Part shown: positions 1 to 8,449 of the stretch, one piece after another
How positions within the stretch are numbered: position 1 is the stretch's first letter
How the letters are laid out: each line of letters starts with the position of its first letter
Source of the DNA: JBMOKT01 sp049323895
Lineage (GTDB): Bacteria > Bacillota > Peptococcia > Peptococcales > BICA1-8
Direction: 5' to 3'
DNA length: 64,000 nucleotides
Assembly: GCA_049323895.1 (NCBI GenBank)
Contig: JBMOKT010000021.1
Location: 62,001 to 126,000 of the forward strand
Made by a program: the position numbers and the translations under genes
The notes under the pieces: model-generated
What the model saw: only the letters and a program-made list of their open reading frames with translations
Told to the model about the DNA's origin: nothing
The model's database searches: none

Positions 1-282
1 ATAGTCTCCTTCTTTAGCATTTACGGCAATGACGTTCCCTGGAAGTTGGGCGCTTAAGTTAGACTTTTCCTGAGCATCCATAATACCGATTAATGATAAT
101 TGTCCGCTAAAATCTTGGACTTTAACTTCATCTGTTTTTACGAGCAGCGGGGCTTCTACATGCTTGGCAGCAGATTTCGTGGAAATAGCGTATCCTGTAA
201 TGGAAATAAATACTGCTAAGGATAAAAGAATCAGGCTTATAATTTTTTTATTGAACACATTTAGCCGTGTATTTAACATCAT
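1..282 (-). CDS. HlyD/RND-type membrane fusion protein, N-terminal part (runs off the window)
   Basis: The visible 94 codons begin with ATG ATG eight or five bases after an AGGAGG box (288-293). They show an N-terminal membrane segment (residues about 13-32) followed by the start of a biotinyl-lipoyl-like beta region (a stretch reading LPGNVIAV, then KEGDY). This is the usual beginning of a periplasmic-adaptor/membrane fusion protein that links an inner-membrane pump to the outside. The rest lies left of the window. It is the last visible gene of the efflux cluster, directly after the EmrA-like protein and the 14-TM pump. Family assignment is fairly safe; the substrate is unknown. Confidence 0.75.
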   Translation of the reverse strand, partial: MMLNTRLNVFNKKIISLILLSLAVFISITGYAISTKSAAKHVEAPLLVKTDEVKVQDFSGQLSLIGIMDAQEKSNLSAQLPGNVIAVNAKEGDY

Positions 283-297
283 CTTCTCCTCCTTTCG

Positions 298-999
298 TTA
301 TCCGGCGATATGGATTTTAGCGGTAACACTCATTCCGGGTAAGAGCCCCAGCTTATTTATTTCCGGGAAACGTACTTTTAGCGGAATTCGTTGTGTAACT
401 TTGGTAAAGTTGCCGTTGGCAGATTGTATGGGTAAAATATCAAAAGTTGAAAGAGTTGCTTTTCCGATTTCATCAACTCTTCCTTGAAAGGTTTTCCCGG
501 GTAAAGCATCGATCTTTAAATCCACAAGTTGTCCGACCTTTATTTTTCCTTCTTCAGTTTCGTCAATATTAACAGCTACAAAGAGATCCTCTGTATCGGC
601 GATTACCGCAAGAGGTTGTCCGGTTCCAACCAATTGTCCGTCCCGCACTGTAACCTTAATCACTTGGCCGGAAATCGGGGCAGTAATCTCCGCTTTACTG
701 ACGGTGATACTGCCTATAGGATTAAGTGCGCTAGGATTCACACTTGCGCTGGTGGCAATCGCATTTGTATCCTGCCACCCAATCGTTGCTCCGGCTTTAA
801 CATACTCCCCTTCAGAAACATTCCATGAAGTTATTTTGCCCGAGATGATCGGGCTGACATTTGCAGTAAAGGCGCTGATCCGTGCGTCATCTGTAGTAAT
901 ATAATGAGACATTTCGTACCAATAATAGCCTGCGATTCCGCCGCCAATTATTAAGAGTACGGTCAGTACTACTGAAATGACAACCTTTTGATTCTTCAT
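298..999 (-). CDS. EmrA/HlyD-family membrane fusion protein of a DHA2 efflux pump
   Basis: This 233-aa protein has one N-terminal membrane anchor (about residues 8-28). The next part reads YITTDDARISA, a signature typical of EmrA-like adaptors, followed by a split lipoyl-like domain (SPIISGKI ... GEYVKAG) and a beta-barrel region ending in GLLPGMSVTAKI. Such proteins dock onto a major-facilitator pump and carry substrate across the envelope. The chosen ATG sits six bases after GGAGG; an in-frame start 15 bases upstream lacks a site. The pump gene lies just upstream in the same operon. The protein is shorter than Gram-negative EmrA because the coiled-coil hairpin is almost missing, as in Firmicutes relatives. 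Confidence 0.85.
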   Translation of the reverse strand: MKNQKVVISVVLTVLLIIGGGIAGYYWYEMSHYITTDDARISAFTANVSPIISGKITSWNVSEGEYVKAGATIGWQDTNAIATSASVNPSALNPIGSITVSKAEITAPISGQVIKVTVRDGQLVGTGQPLAVIADTEDLFVAVNIDETEEGKIKVGQLVDLKIDALPGKTFQGRVDEIGKATLSTFDILPIQSANGNFTKVTQRIPLKVRFPEINKLGLLPGMSVTAKIHIAG

Positions 1000-1045
1000 G
1001 ATTCTCCTCCTCATTTCCTTATCAAGTCTTAATTGTGAATAATAT

Positions 1046-2614
1046 TTAATGAAGCATCATGCTTTCGTTCGACACACCTTGTTTTTTGGGTTTTTTACGA
1101 ATTAAAACTAGGATAGGTTTTTGAACTAAGAAGAAGGCAGGCACGATACCAATTAAGCCCATGAGCACATTGACGTAGAATGCATCTTGAAACGCTAAAA
1201 CAGCCGCTTTTTCCTGAGCTATCCTAAACAGGGTTAACAAATTGAGCATTTGAGCTTCAGGAGCCTGAAAACCTAAACCCTGATATAAAGAAGATAAAGG
1301 TTCAAAGGACTGCACTGTATACGACCATGGAGTGGCGGTTGTAGCTATCTGGGCAAAATGCCAGGGAGTCCGTTGCTGAATTATGCTGGTAAGAATTGCT
1401 ACGCCAACAGCACTGCCAATTTGGCGAACCATGTTAAAAAAGGCGGACCCTTGATTCACTAATTCCGCCGGTAAGGAACTATAAGCTAAGGTAACAGAAG
1501 GCATAATTCCGAGGCCAAGTCCCACTCCCACAATGAATAAGTAATGCCTAATTGCACTTAAACTTGTATTGATATCAAGATTAATAAAAAACAGGGTTCC
1601 CAATGACATAATCGTGATCCCCGCTACAGTTAAAAAGGTTGCACCAATCCTGGGAAGGAGAACAGCACTGATTGGAATAAAGATGATAATACCCAAGACT
1701 TCCGGCAAGAGCATCATGCCGGTGTCCATTGCACTTAATCCCGTTAGTTGCTGCAAGAACAAAGGCAGGAGAAAGAGGCTGCCAAATAAACTCATAATAA
1801 TAAAGAATGTAACGACCAGAGAACCGGAATAGATACGGTTTCTAAAAATTCTTAAATCCAAGATGGGATCAGGCGAAAAGGCTTCCACCAGGAAAAATAG
1901 AATCAAACTGCTTAGGGCAATAAAAAAGAGAAACACAATATTAAAAGATGTCCAACCTTCGTCAGCACCGTTGCTGAGGGCTAAGAGCAAGGTCGAGAAA
2001 CCCAGTGCAGATAATACAAAACCCCAAAAATCGAATTTTTTAGTTACTGTTTCAAATTCATGTAATAATAAATAAGAAGCGCTGATTGACAATAGACCAA
2101 TAGGGATGTTAATCCAGAAAATCATCCTCCAGTCAAAAGTATCGACCAAGTATCCTCCGATCATTGGTCCGATAGCAGGAGCAATCAGCAAAGGAATACC
2201 CATCAATCCCATGGCTAAGGGGAGTTCTTTTTTAGTAAAGGTTTTCTCAACGATGGACAAAGCCAGAGGCATAATCATTCCCCCGCCAACTGCTTGGATA
2301 ATCCGAAAGAAAATCAGGGCATTAATATTCCAAGCTAACGCGGATAAGATGGACCCGCCCGTAAAAATAAAGAGACTAATAAGATAGATTTTTTTCATTC
2401 CTCTTGTATCAGCCCAATAAGCCGTAATCGGTTCAAAAACCCCAATGGTTACCATGTAAGCAGTAATAACATACTGAGAAAGCCGTAGATCCGTCCCAAG
2501 CTCCAGCATAATATCCGGGATGGCAACATTAACAATCGTCATATCCAAAAGATCCATGGATAACCCTAAAACAACAGCAATCAGGCTCAGCCATTTTCCC
2601 CATTTTTCAAACAA
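1046..2614 (-). CDS. DHA2 (EmrB/QacA-type) MFS drug efflux transporter
   Basis: A 522-aa polytopic protein with about 14 predicted membrane segments, the length and layout of the DHA2 drug:H+ antiporter family. Family marks are the start region with SMDLLDMTIVNVAIP (motif D1), the loop WADTRGMKK (motif A) and the antiporter motif C region GIPLLIAPAIGPMIGG followed by WRMIFWINIPIG. It should export hydrophobic or cationic compounds using the proton gradient, together with the adaptor encoded immediately downstream. Translation appears to start at TTG after a GGGAG site. The gene follows an HD-domain gene with only 14 bases between them. The substrate cannot be told from sequence. Confidence 0.9.
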   Translation of the reverse strand: MFEKWGKWLSLIAVVLGLSMDLLDMTIVNVAIPDIMLELGTDLRLSQYVITAYMVTIGVFEPITAYWADTRGMKKIYLISLFIFTGGSILSALAWNINALIFFRIIQAVGGGMIMPLALSIVEKTFTKKELPLAMGLMGIPLLIAPAIGPMIGGYLVDTFDWRMIFWINIPIGLLSISASYLLLHEFETVTKKFDFWGFVLSALGFSTLLLALSNGADEGWTSFNIVFLFFIALSSLILFFLVEAFSPDPILDLRIFRNRIYSGSLVVTFFIIMSLFGSLFLLPLFLQQLTGLSAMDTGMMLLPEVLGIIIFIPISAVLLPRIGATFLTVAGITIMSLGTLFFINLDINTSLSAIRHYLFIVGVGLGLGIMPSVTLAYSSLPAELVNQGSAFFNMVRQIGSAVGVAILTSIIQQRTPWHFAQIATTATPWSYTVQSFEPLSSLYQGLGFQAPEAQMLNLLTLFRIAQEKAAVLAFQDAFYVNVLMGLIGIVPAFFLVQKPILVLIRKKPKKQGVSNESMMLH

Positions 2615-2628
2615 CCATTCTCACTCCC

Positions 2629-3138
2629 TTAAAACAGGACAGATTTATCATCGGTCGGCATAAGTTTGGAATTATTGACAATTTCCAAGGTGGCACAATA
2701 CTTATCCACAATACAAACTATAAGTGATTCGTAATACATAGGCGGCTTAATTGTCAGCGGCCACATATGTTTTTCAATGATATCCTGTTCAATCTTATTT
2801 AAAGTAAATATTCTCTTAGCATTTTCCAGCGCTATGCCGGGATGCCTGAAAGCATGTTTTCCCCTTTCTAATTCAGTAACTCTCCAATCGTATAAAAACA
2901 AGTCATGTAGCAGTCCCCCTCTTGCCGCCGCTACATAATCCAGCCTCATATTTTTACATATTAGATAACTGTAATATGAAACATTTAAAGCGTGCTCTAA
3001 ACAGGTTGTTTGATGATGGTGCCTAAAATGCCTCATCATTTGTACTGTCTCGTTGATTAGTAAGTCTTCTATGCAATTCTTATATTCTTTAAGACAGCCT
3101 GCTCTTAATCTGAATTTTAATCCTTTCAACCTTACCAT
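2629..3138 (-). CDS. HD-domain phosphohydrolase-like protein
   Basis: The product is about 169 aa. It contains the HD-superfamily pattern: a His in LEHALNVS, the paired His-Asp in GLLHDLFLYDW about 40 residues later, and a distal IEKHMWP and IVDKY segment. HD proteins are metal-dependent phosphohydrolases acting on nucleotides or phosphate esters. I chose ATG 3138 because AGGAG lies eight bases before it; the longer in-frame ATG at 3159 has no such site. The start overlaps the end of the upstream membrane-protein gene by 50 bases, which suggests coupled translation. The same protein pair (CmpB-like membrane protein plus HD protein) is found together in other Clostridia as I recall; substrate unknown. 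Confidence 0.75.
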   Translation of the reverse strand: MVRLKGLKFRLRAGCLKEYKNCIEDLLINETVQMMRHFRHHHQTTCLEHALNVSYYSYLICKNMRLDYVAAARGGLLHDLFLYDWRVTELERGKHAFRHPGIALENAKRIFTLNKIEQDIIEKHMWPLTIKPPMYYESLIVCIVDKYCATLEIVNNSKLMPTDDKSVLF

Positions 3139-3814
3139 GCAGAAAACTCCTAATTTCATTATTGAATTTGCCTATATTAAAAAAATACAGTTCAGGGAAA
3201 GCCAGAAATAGTCTTTTATAGGTTAAAATTGTTTCATAAGATTTTGTTATAGGTTTTTTATAACTCACAGAAAGCAGGCGTTTTAAATTCAGAACTTCAG
3301 TAATCGAGTACATAATATCAAGAAGGAAAAGGATTATTAAAGTTATCATTAAATTATATTTTGCTAATATTGGTACTGTTGCAAAATATTTAGTACTAAA
3401 GGGATGAACTGCTAAAAGCAGGAAGTATGTCAATAATCCCCATAGTAGTGAATACTTAAGGCACACCCGGCCATGCAAATTTAAAAATTCCTTACTGTAG
3501 TCCCACCATTTACAACCGAAAATTTTTTCTAGAGCATAACCGGTTATATATTCCAGAATTGTGGCTAAGAGCATGGATAAACCGATACTTACTATTAATA
3601 ATATTGACTCGTTCTGAAAAATACTTCCTAACAAAGCATGTGCTTGAACAATAAGGATAGCTCCGAAACCGTATATGGGACAAAATGGTCCTGCCAAAAA
3701 TCCCCTGTTTATAAAGCGTTTTGCAGGAATACTTGCATATATTGTTTCTAAAATCCAACCAATGAAAGCATAAAAAGCAAAAAAAATTACTACCTCAACA
3801 AGATTATTCCCCAA
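3089..3814 (-). CDS. CmpB-like putative ABC-transporter type IV family membrane protein (PF06541/DUF1113)
   Basis: A 241-aa membrane protein with about five hydrophobic segments. It shows the characteristic first helix plus loop (FYAFIGWILETIYASI), the strongly conserved INRGFLAGPFCPIYGFGA and the WWDYS / NLHGRVCLKYSLLWG stretches of the DUF1113/CmpB family. Despite the Pfam name there is no ATPase partner, and the biochemical role is not known. Translation seems to start at TTG eight bases after GGAGG. It lies between the UbiB-like gene and the HD gene in one leftward run, so it is probably transcribed with the lipid-related genes. Confidence 0.75.
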   Translation of the reverse strand: MGNNLVEVVIFFAFYAFIGWILETIYASIPAKRFINRGFLAGPFCPIYGFGAILIVQAHALLGSIFQNESILLIVSIGLSMLLATILEYITGYALEKIFGCKWWDYSKEFLNLHGRVCLKYSLLWGLLTYFLLLAVHPFSTKYFATVPILAKYNLMITLIILFLLDIMYSITEVLNLKRLLSVSYKKPITKSYETILTYKRLFLAFPELYFFNIGKFNNEIRSFLHGKVERIKIQIKSRLS

Positions 3815-3843
3815 TTACCTCTCCTCCTTTGCTGTAAAGAAGT

Positions 3844-5535
3844 CTAGAAATTTCCTGAACGAAAGACAGAAAGTATAAGACCTATTGTTATTATTCCAGC
3901 GACAACTAATCCTATTTTTAAAAGTACTATATTTAAATGATAGACTTCTACTCCGGTATGGGCGCTCATTCCGGAACCGATAATAATTCCGGCAATAATT
4001 ATACTTACCGCCAAAAGTATCATGCTAAAGGAAATTCGATGGGATATTCTATCCATTCTTCTTAGTATCTTTTCAATATCTTGAATCTTAAAATTGAATG
4101 TGAAATCCTCATCTTCTATTTTCTTGATAAGGCTAAGGATAAAATCAGGTAGTTTTTTTATTAAACTGCTATAATCAGTTATACCTTTAAATAATATTTT
4201 TGCAAAATATTCCGGTGACAAGGCAGCAAACGCTAATTTTTTAACAATTGGTTCCGCAATTTCTAAAACACTTAGCTGGGGATCAAGTTTTTCTACCAAT
4301 CCTTCCATAGTAATTAGTGATTTTGCCAGTATTGTAAATTCAGGGGGGAGCATAATTTTGTAGGAAAAGGCTATTCTAAAAATCTCATTCAACAATTCAC
4401 CAATTTTTATCTTGTTGAGCTCATGCGCTAAATAATTATTTCTTATTGCGTCAAATTCCTTTTCAAGTTTATTTGTATTAACCCTGGTTGTTAAAGCATT
4501 CAGCTCCATCAAGGCTTCAACAATTAACTTGCTGTTTTTGGAGACAATGCCAATTAATATCCTTAGAAACTGGAGTTTACGTTCTTCGCTTAGTTTTCCT
4601 ACCATACCTAAATCTAAAAAGACTAAGGTATTGTCGGGTAAAACCATAATATTTCCCGGGTGGGGATCGCCGTGAAAAAAGCCATCTCTCAATATCTGAT
4701 TAAATATTGATGTGGCAAGCCTCTTGGCTATCAGCTTACGGTCAATCCCCGCTTTTTCTAATGCATCAAAATCAGATAGCCGTATCCCGTCAATATACTC
4801 CATTGTCAGGACACGTCTTGTTGTATGAATCCAACTGATTGACGGTACTAAAATATCTTTGTCTTTAGAAAAATTTCTTTGGAAAGTTTCCGCGTTTTCT
4901 CCTTCTACTCTAAAATCCAATTCATTTTTTAAAGTATTTTCAAATTCTTTAACCATTACACTGAAGTCATAGAGCTTACCATATTGAGTATGGTTATCGA
5001 TAAAATAGGCCAGGTCTTTTAAGATCTTTAAGTCTAAATCAATATTTCTTTCTATTCCCGTCCTTTGAACTTTAACTACTACTTGTTTACCTGAATTTAA
5101 TCTGGCGAGATGAACCTGTGCAATGGATGCTGCCGCCAAAGGTTTTTCAGTGAACTCCATATAGATATTTTCCAATTTTTCGTCAAACTCATTCTCAATT
5201 ACAGATCTGATATCTGTAAAAGGCAGGGGTTGTACGGCATCCTGCAATTTTTCCAGTTCATTTATAATTTCTTTAGAGAAAAGATCGGGTCTTGTGCTGA
5301 TAACTTGCCCGAGTTTGATAAAAGTTGGCCCCAATCCCTCTAATGCCAATCTTAATCTCTCACCTACAGAAAGTTTTGCATACTCATTTTCCGCTTCGAT
5401 TTTTATCATTCTTTTTTTGATATTCAGGTATTTCAAAAGGCCTAGTTGGTCAATTAAAGCACCAAAACCATGGCCGGCAAAGACTAAAATTATCTCTTGA
5501 TACCTTTTAAGATGTTCATATCGATTAATTACCAA
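3844..5535 (-). CDS. ubiB: UbiB/AarF (ABC1/ADCK) family atypical kinase-like protein
   Basis: At 563 aa this has the full UbiB layout. The N-terminal extension includes LGPTFIKLGQVISTRPDLF (the KxGQ motif region). Then come the AAASIAQVH loop, the VVKVQRTGI lysine, a catalytic-loop region GFFHGDPHPGNIMV, and LDLGMVG in place of DFG. Two C-terminal membrane helices complete it (about 500-560). UbiB proteins are ATPases/kinase-like proteins needed for isoprenoid-quinone or lipid handling at the membrane. The TTG start follows an AGGTTGTG stretch. It is co-oriented with fabH and plsC, pointing to a membrane-lipid role. The symbol is a family symbol; ubiquinone synthesis is unlikely in an anaerobic Firmicute. 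Confidence 0.85.
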   Translation of the reverse strand: MVINRYEHLKRYQEIILVFAGHGFGALIDQLGLLKYLNIKKRMIKIEAENEYAKLSVGERLRLALEGLGPTFIKLGQVISTRPDLFSKEIINELEKLQDAVQPLPFTDIRSVIENEFDEKLENIYMEFTEKPLAAASIAQVHLARLNSGKQVVVKVQRTGIERNIDLDLKILKDLAYFIDNHTQYGKLYDFSVMVKEFENTLKNELDFRVEGENAETFQRNFSKDKDILVPSISWIHTTRRVLTMEYIDGIRLSDFDALEKAGIDRKLIAKRLATSIFNQILRDGFFHGDPHPGNIMVLPDNTLVFLDLGMVGKLSEERKLQFLRILIGIVSKNSKLIVEALMELNALTTRVNTNKLEKEFDAIRNNYLAHELNKIKIGELLNEIFRIAFSYKIMLPPEFTILAKSLITMEGLVEKLDPQLSVLEIAEPIVKKLAFAALSPEYFAKILFKGITDYSSLIKKLPDFILSLIKKIEDEDFTFNFKIQDIEKILRRMDRISHRISFSMILLAVSIIIAGIIIGSGMSAHTGVEVYHLNIVLLKIGLVVAGIITIGLILSVFRSGNF

Positions 5536-5573
5536 ATTTAAATCACAACCTATTTTTATTCTCTTAATGATTT

Positions 5574-6560
5574 TTAGCTATACCATTTCATTAAGCTGGC
5601 TCCCCAAGTTAATCCCGCTCCAAAACCAATGAGTAATACTAGATCGCCTGTTTTTATTTGTTTTTTAATACAAGCTTCGGACAAAGCAACAGGAATAGAG
5701 GCCGAAGACATATTTCCATAATATTCAATATTGCAATATAGTTTTTCGGGAGGTAACCTTAACCGGTCCGCAACCGACTGCAAAATCCTCTTATTGGCTT
5801 GATGAGGAATTATTAAACTTATATCTTCTATAGTTATCCCTGAAAGATGTACAGCCTGATTAATTATCTGATCAATAATTTTAACTGCAAATTGATAAAC
5901 TTCCCTACCGTTCATGACTATTGTGTTAATCTTTTGATCTAATAGTTCATGTGTAAGGGGCATTTTTGAGCCTCCGCCAGGAACTTTTAAGGAATCCCCT
6001 CCGGAACCGTCTGCACCTAAAAAGCTGGTTATAACCCCGAACCCCTTGGGTACTTCCCCAATAACAACTGCCCCTGCCCCATCACCAAATAAGATACTGG
6101 TCTGTGGATCCTTGTAATTTACAATTTTAGAATAAGTATCAGCGCCAATTAATAATATTTTTTTATATCGTCCGGATGCGACATAGCTAACAGCTATGTC
6201 GAACCCGTACATAAAACCGCTGCAGGCTGCACTAATATCAAAGGCTGCCGCGTTACAAGCGGCTATTCGACTTTGAACTAAACACGCAGTGGAGGGAAAT
6301 ATCATGTCTGGTGTAGTCGTAGCAACTATAATTAGGTCAATATCCCCAGCTTTTATATTTGCCTTGTCAAGTGCCGATACTGCCGCATTTACAGCTATGT
6401 CTGAAGTGCTAATGTTATATTCTGCTTTTCTTCTTTCCCTTATTCCTGTTCTTTCTTCTATCCAGTTTGCGGTTTTACCAATATGCTTAGCAATTTCAGA
6501 ATTGCTCACAACCAATTCAGGCAGAAAATATCCGTATCCTATAATTCCAACATTATTCAA
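5574..6560 (-). CDS. fabH: 3-oxoacyl-ACP synthase III family protein (FabH-like)
   Basis: This 328-aa thiolase-fold enzyme has the complete FabH triad: Cys in ISAACSGFMYG (about residue 112), His in LIIPHQANKRI and Asn in YYGNMSSASIP. The start GYGYFLPELVVSN and the end GFGAGLTWGAS are also typical. FabH condenses an acyl-CoA with malonyl-ACP to start fatty acid synthesis. The gene stands apart from other fab genes and beside plsC, a TetR regulator and a phasin, so it may be a secondary paralogue acting in a special lipid or storage pathway instead of the housekeeping FabH. Translation starts at TTG behind AAGGGTGG. Confidence 0.85.
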   Translation of the reverse strand: MNNVGIIGYGYFLPELVVSNSEIAKHIGKTANWIEERTGIRERRKAEYNISTSDIAVNAAVSALDKANIKAGDIDLIIVATTTPDMIFPSTACLVQSRIAACNAAAFDISAACSGFMYGFDIAVSYVASGRYKKILLIGADTYSKIVNYKDPQTSILFGDGAGAVVIGEVPKGFGVITSFLGADGSGGDSLKVPGGGSKMPLTHELLDQKINTIVMNGREVYQFAVKIIDQIINQAVHLSGITIEDISLIIPHQANKRILQSVADRLRLPPEKLYCNIEYYGNMSSASIPVALSEACIKKQIKTGDLVLLIGFGAGLTWGASLMKWYS

Positions 6561-6617
6561 TATACTACCACCCTTCGTTTAACTTACCTGTGTATAAAAA
6601 AAAATAGTAATTAATTA

Positions 6618-7283
6618 CTAAGCATACACTCCCCGATATTCTTTCGGTAACAGCCGGGCAGTTCTTCGCATAATGTCTTCTATCGGTTCATCCTCACCTA
6701 GCTCGGCCAGTGTAAAGGCTTGGCCGAAAACAACATTAACTTCAGCTTTTTGAAACCATTCTTGGCCCATATTGCCATTTTGAATAGGTAATAGTTTTTC
6801 CGATCCCCAGATACCAACCGGGACTAATGGCACCCCTACCTTCTTTGCAATGAACAAAACCCCTGCACATCCTTCAATCATTTTTCCAGTTCGGCTTCGT
6901 GTACCTTCGGGGAAAATAATTATATCTTTGCCATCCTTGGATGCCCGTATAGCATTCATTAAGGCCTTGCGGTCCGGTTGATTAGGATAAATAGGTATAT
7001 AATCTATAGTTTCCAAAACCAGGTTTGTCAGGTATTCGTTCTGCAGTTTTACCCCTGCCAAAAAAACTGCCCGCCGATGTGCCAAAATATCACGTAAAAT
7101 AAGACCATCAGCATTGGAGAGATGGTTGCAGACAAAGATTACCGGTTCTCCTGGTATATTTTCCAAGCCTCTTACCTTAATGTCACCATAATAGTTTATT
7201 AATTTTTTAGTGATAAAGTATACAATCTTTACCCTTATATGGAAAGGCAAGCTTCCCATCAAGCAGAGAATAGACTTAAACAA
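6618..7283 (-). CDS. plsC: 1-acyl-sn-glycerol-3-phosphate acyltransferase family protein (PlsC-like)
   Basis: The protein (about 221 aa) has the acyltransferase motifs in order: NHLSNADG (the HX4D catalytic pair), the PIYPNQPDRKAL region, IIFPEGTRSRTG, and VPLVPVGIWG. It would acylate lysophosphatidic acid or a related acceptor at the membrane. The start is uncertain. A GTG at 7292 lies inside the ribosome site AAGAGGTG, while TTG at 7283 is six bases after it, so I prefer TTG. A candidate TetR operator lies about 40 bases upstream (7323-7336), suggesting this gene heads the leftward lipid/efflux run. Confidence 0.85.
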   Translation of the reverse strand: MFKSILCLMGSLPFHIRVKIVYFITKKLINYYGDIKVRGLENIPGEPVIFVCNHLSNADGLILRDILAHRRAVFLAGVKLQNEYLTNLVLETIDYIPIYPNQPDRKALMNAIRASKDGKDIIIFPEGTRSRTGKMIEGCAGVLFIAKKVGVPLVPVGIWGSEKLLPIQNGNMGQEWFQKAEVNVVFGQAFTLAELGEDEPIEDIMRRTARLLPKEYRGVYA

Positions 7284-7322
7284 TAAAGACACCTCTTTTG
7301 AATATTTGACCAGACAATATTT

Positions 7323-7336
7323 CGGACGTCCGTACT
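7323..7336. promoter_or_regulatory. Candidate TetR-family operator upstream of plsC
   Basis: The + strand reads CGGACGTCCGTACT, containing the perfect 10-bp palindrome CGGACGTCCG. It differs at one position from the site in front of tetR (8401-8414) and has the same orientation. It lies in the plsC leader just downstream of a possible -35 box (TTTACA on the minus strand, 7360-7365); the matching -10 (AAAATT) is weak. I infer repression of the plsC-fabH-ubiB run by the TetR protein encoded at 7721-8314. Confidence 0.6.
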
Positions 7337-7378
7337 AATTTTGGGATAATTTTACCATTTGTAAACTGTTACTCTTGA

Positions 7379-7699
7379 TTATTTTTTTTGATTTTGCCCT
7401 AACACCTGAACAAATTGCTCTCTGACAATATTTTTTATATCGTCTTTAGTAAGCAAATCTTCTTTTCTTGCTATATTCACATAGTCTAAGGACTCTTTTA
7501 CTTCGTCTTTAATCAATTTTTTAAGCTCTTCCCGTTGCTCCTCTCCTTTTTTAACCAAGTCGCTTACCAGTTTTTGAGCATCTTTTCTTGAGACTTCCCC
7601 TTTATTTATAAGTTCATCTACTACTGCTTCAATTTTTTCTCTTGAGTAAGCAAATAAACCAAAACCAAGATTCATTGATCTTTCTAATAAATTCAACAT
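7379..7699 (-). CDS. Phasin-family-like coiled-coil protein
   Basis: A 106-aa, highly charged helical protein beginning with an amphipathic segment (MNLGFGLFAYSREKI). It continues with VDELINKGEVSRKDAQKL and a KKGEEQREELKKLI coiled coil, then LTKDDIKNI. This is the pattern of the polyhydroxyalkanoate granule-associated/phasin-like family (PF05597-type) found in many Firmicutes without PHA genes. Its role there is unclear; membrane or lipid-droplet surface binding is a guess. It sits between tetR and plsC, and an AGGAGAAA site precedes the ATG. It is probably cotranscribed with tetR. Confidence 0.7.
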   Translation of the reverse strand: MLNLLERSMNLGFGLFAYSREKIEAVVDELINKGEVSRKDAQKLVSDLVKKGEEQREELKKLIKDEVKESLDYVNIARKEDLLTKDDIKNIVREQFVQVLGQNQKK

Positions 7700-7720
7700 T
7701 AACTATTTCTCCTTTCATTA

Positions 7721-8314
7721 TTAAGCTAAACTTTCTTCGAATATTATTTCTATCGCACTTAATGCTTCAGGCAAGTTCTCTTCATCGGAGTCTAAAATTA
7801 CCTGTATGGCAGTTCCTAGCATTGCACCAAGAATCATTCTAGCTATAGATTTGGGAGAATATCCCTCTAAATTCTCCTTTATTGGGATATCATGTAAAAT
7901 GTGTTTTTCAATCAAATCCGATAGGCCTTTAAAAAGGCCGCACAGAAGATCTTTAAGAGAAGAAGACCAGAGGGCTAAGCCTGTTAAATCATATAGCATA
8001 CGAAAAAGTGCAGGATTACCTTTTAGCATTTCCCGAAAATATTTTATTAAAGAAGAAATTTTGTCTTTAGGGGCATCCCCTTTCTGTAAACATTGCTCTA
8101 CTTCCCTTAAATATTTTTGTGCCATCAGCTTAATAACTTCTGTAAATAATCCTTCTTTATTCTTGTAGTAATAATTTAGTTGGCTTAAAACTACACCTGC
8201 TTCATTCGCAATATCTCTTAAAGAAACATTGGCATAACCCTTTGATGATATGCAGTGAAAGGCTGCAAGTAAGATTTTTTCCGACTGATTCTTTGTTTCT
8301 GCGTCTTGCTTCAA
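7721..8314 (-). CDS. TetR/AcrR family transcriptional regulator
   Basis: This 197-aa protein has an N-terminal helix-turn-helix of TetR type (residues about 10-55: KILLAAFHCISSKGYANVS, then LRDIANEAGV, LSQLNYYYKNKEGLF) and a variable C-terminal ligand domain. TetR proteins bind palindromic operators and release them on ligand binding. Two matching 14-bp sites lie in front of this gene and of plsC, so autoregulation and control of the neighbouring lipid genes are likely. The ligand may be a fatty acid or acyl-CoA (inference from context only). Translation starts at TTG after AAAGGGGTGA. Confidence 0.85.
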   Translation of the reverse strand: MKQDAETKNQSEKILLAAFHCISSKGYANVSLRDIANEAGVVLSQLNYYYKNKEGLFTEVIKLMAQKYLREVEQCLQKGDAPKDKISSLIKYFREMLKGNPALFRMLYDLTGLALWSSSLKDLLCGLFKGLSDLIEKHILHDIPIKENLEGYSPKSIARMILGAMLGTAIQVILDSDEENLPEALSAIEIIFEESLA

Positions 8315-8400
8315 TTTATCACCCCTTTCACATAATTAGATGCGGCTTATAAAAATTATGTCATTGTAGAATGAACCTATTCCTAATTCCCTTTTTAATT

Positions 8401-8414
8401 CGGACGTACGTACT
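8401..8414. promoter_or_regulatory. Candidate TetR-family operator upstream of tetR
   Basis: The + strand reads CGGACGTACGTACT, 13 of 14 bases identical to the site at 7323-7336, and includes the perfect palindrome ACGTACGT. It begins five bases downstream of the -10 box of the tetR promoter, so bound protein would block initiation. This supports autoregulation. Confidence 0.65.
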
Positions 8415-8419
8415 ATGTA

Positions 8420-8448
8420 ATAGTATAATAGCATTTTTCATTTGTAAA
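8420..8448 (-). promoter_or_regulatory. Sigma-A type promoter of tetR
   Basis: On the minus strand TTTACA (8448-8443) and TACTAT (8425-8420) are separated by exactly 17 bases, a near-consensus housekeeping promoter directed at tetR and the phasin gene. It abuts the stop codon of gerKB and is followed by the candidate operator. Confidence 0.6.
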
Positions 8449-8449
8449 A

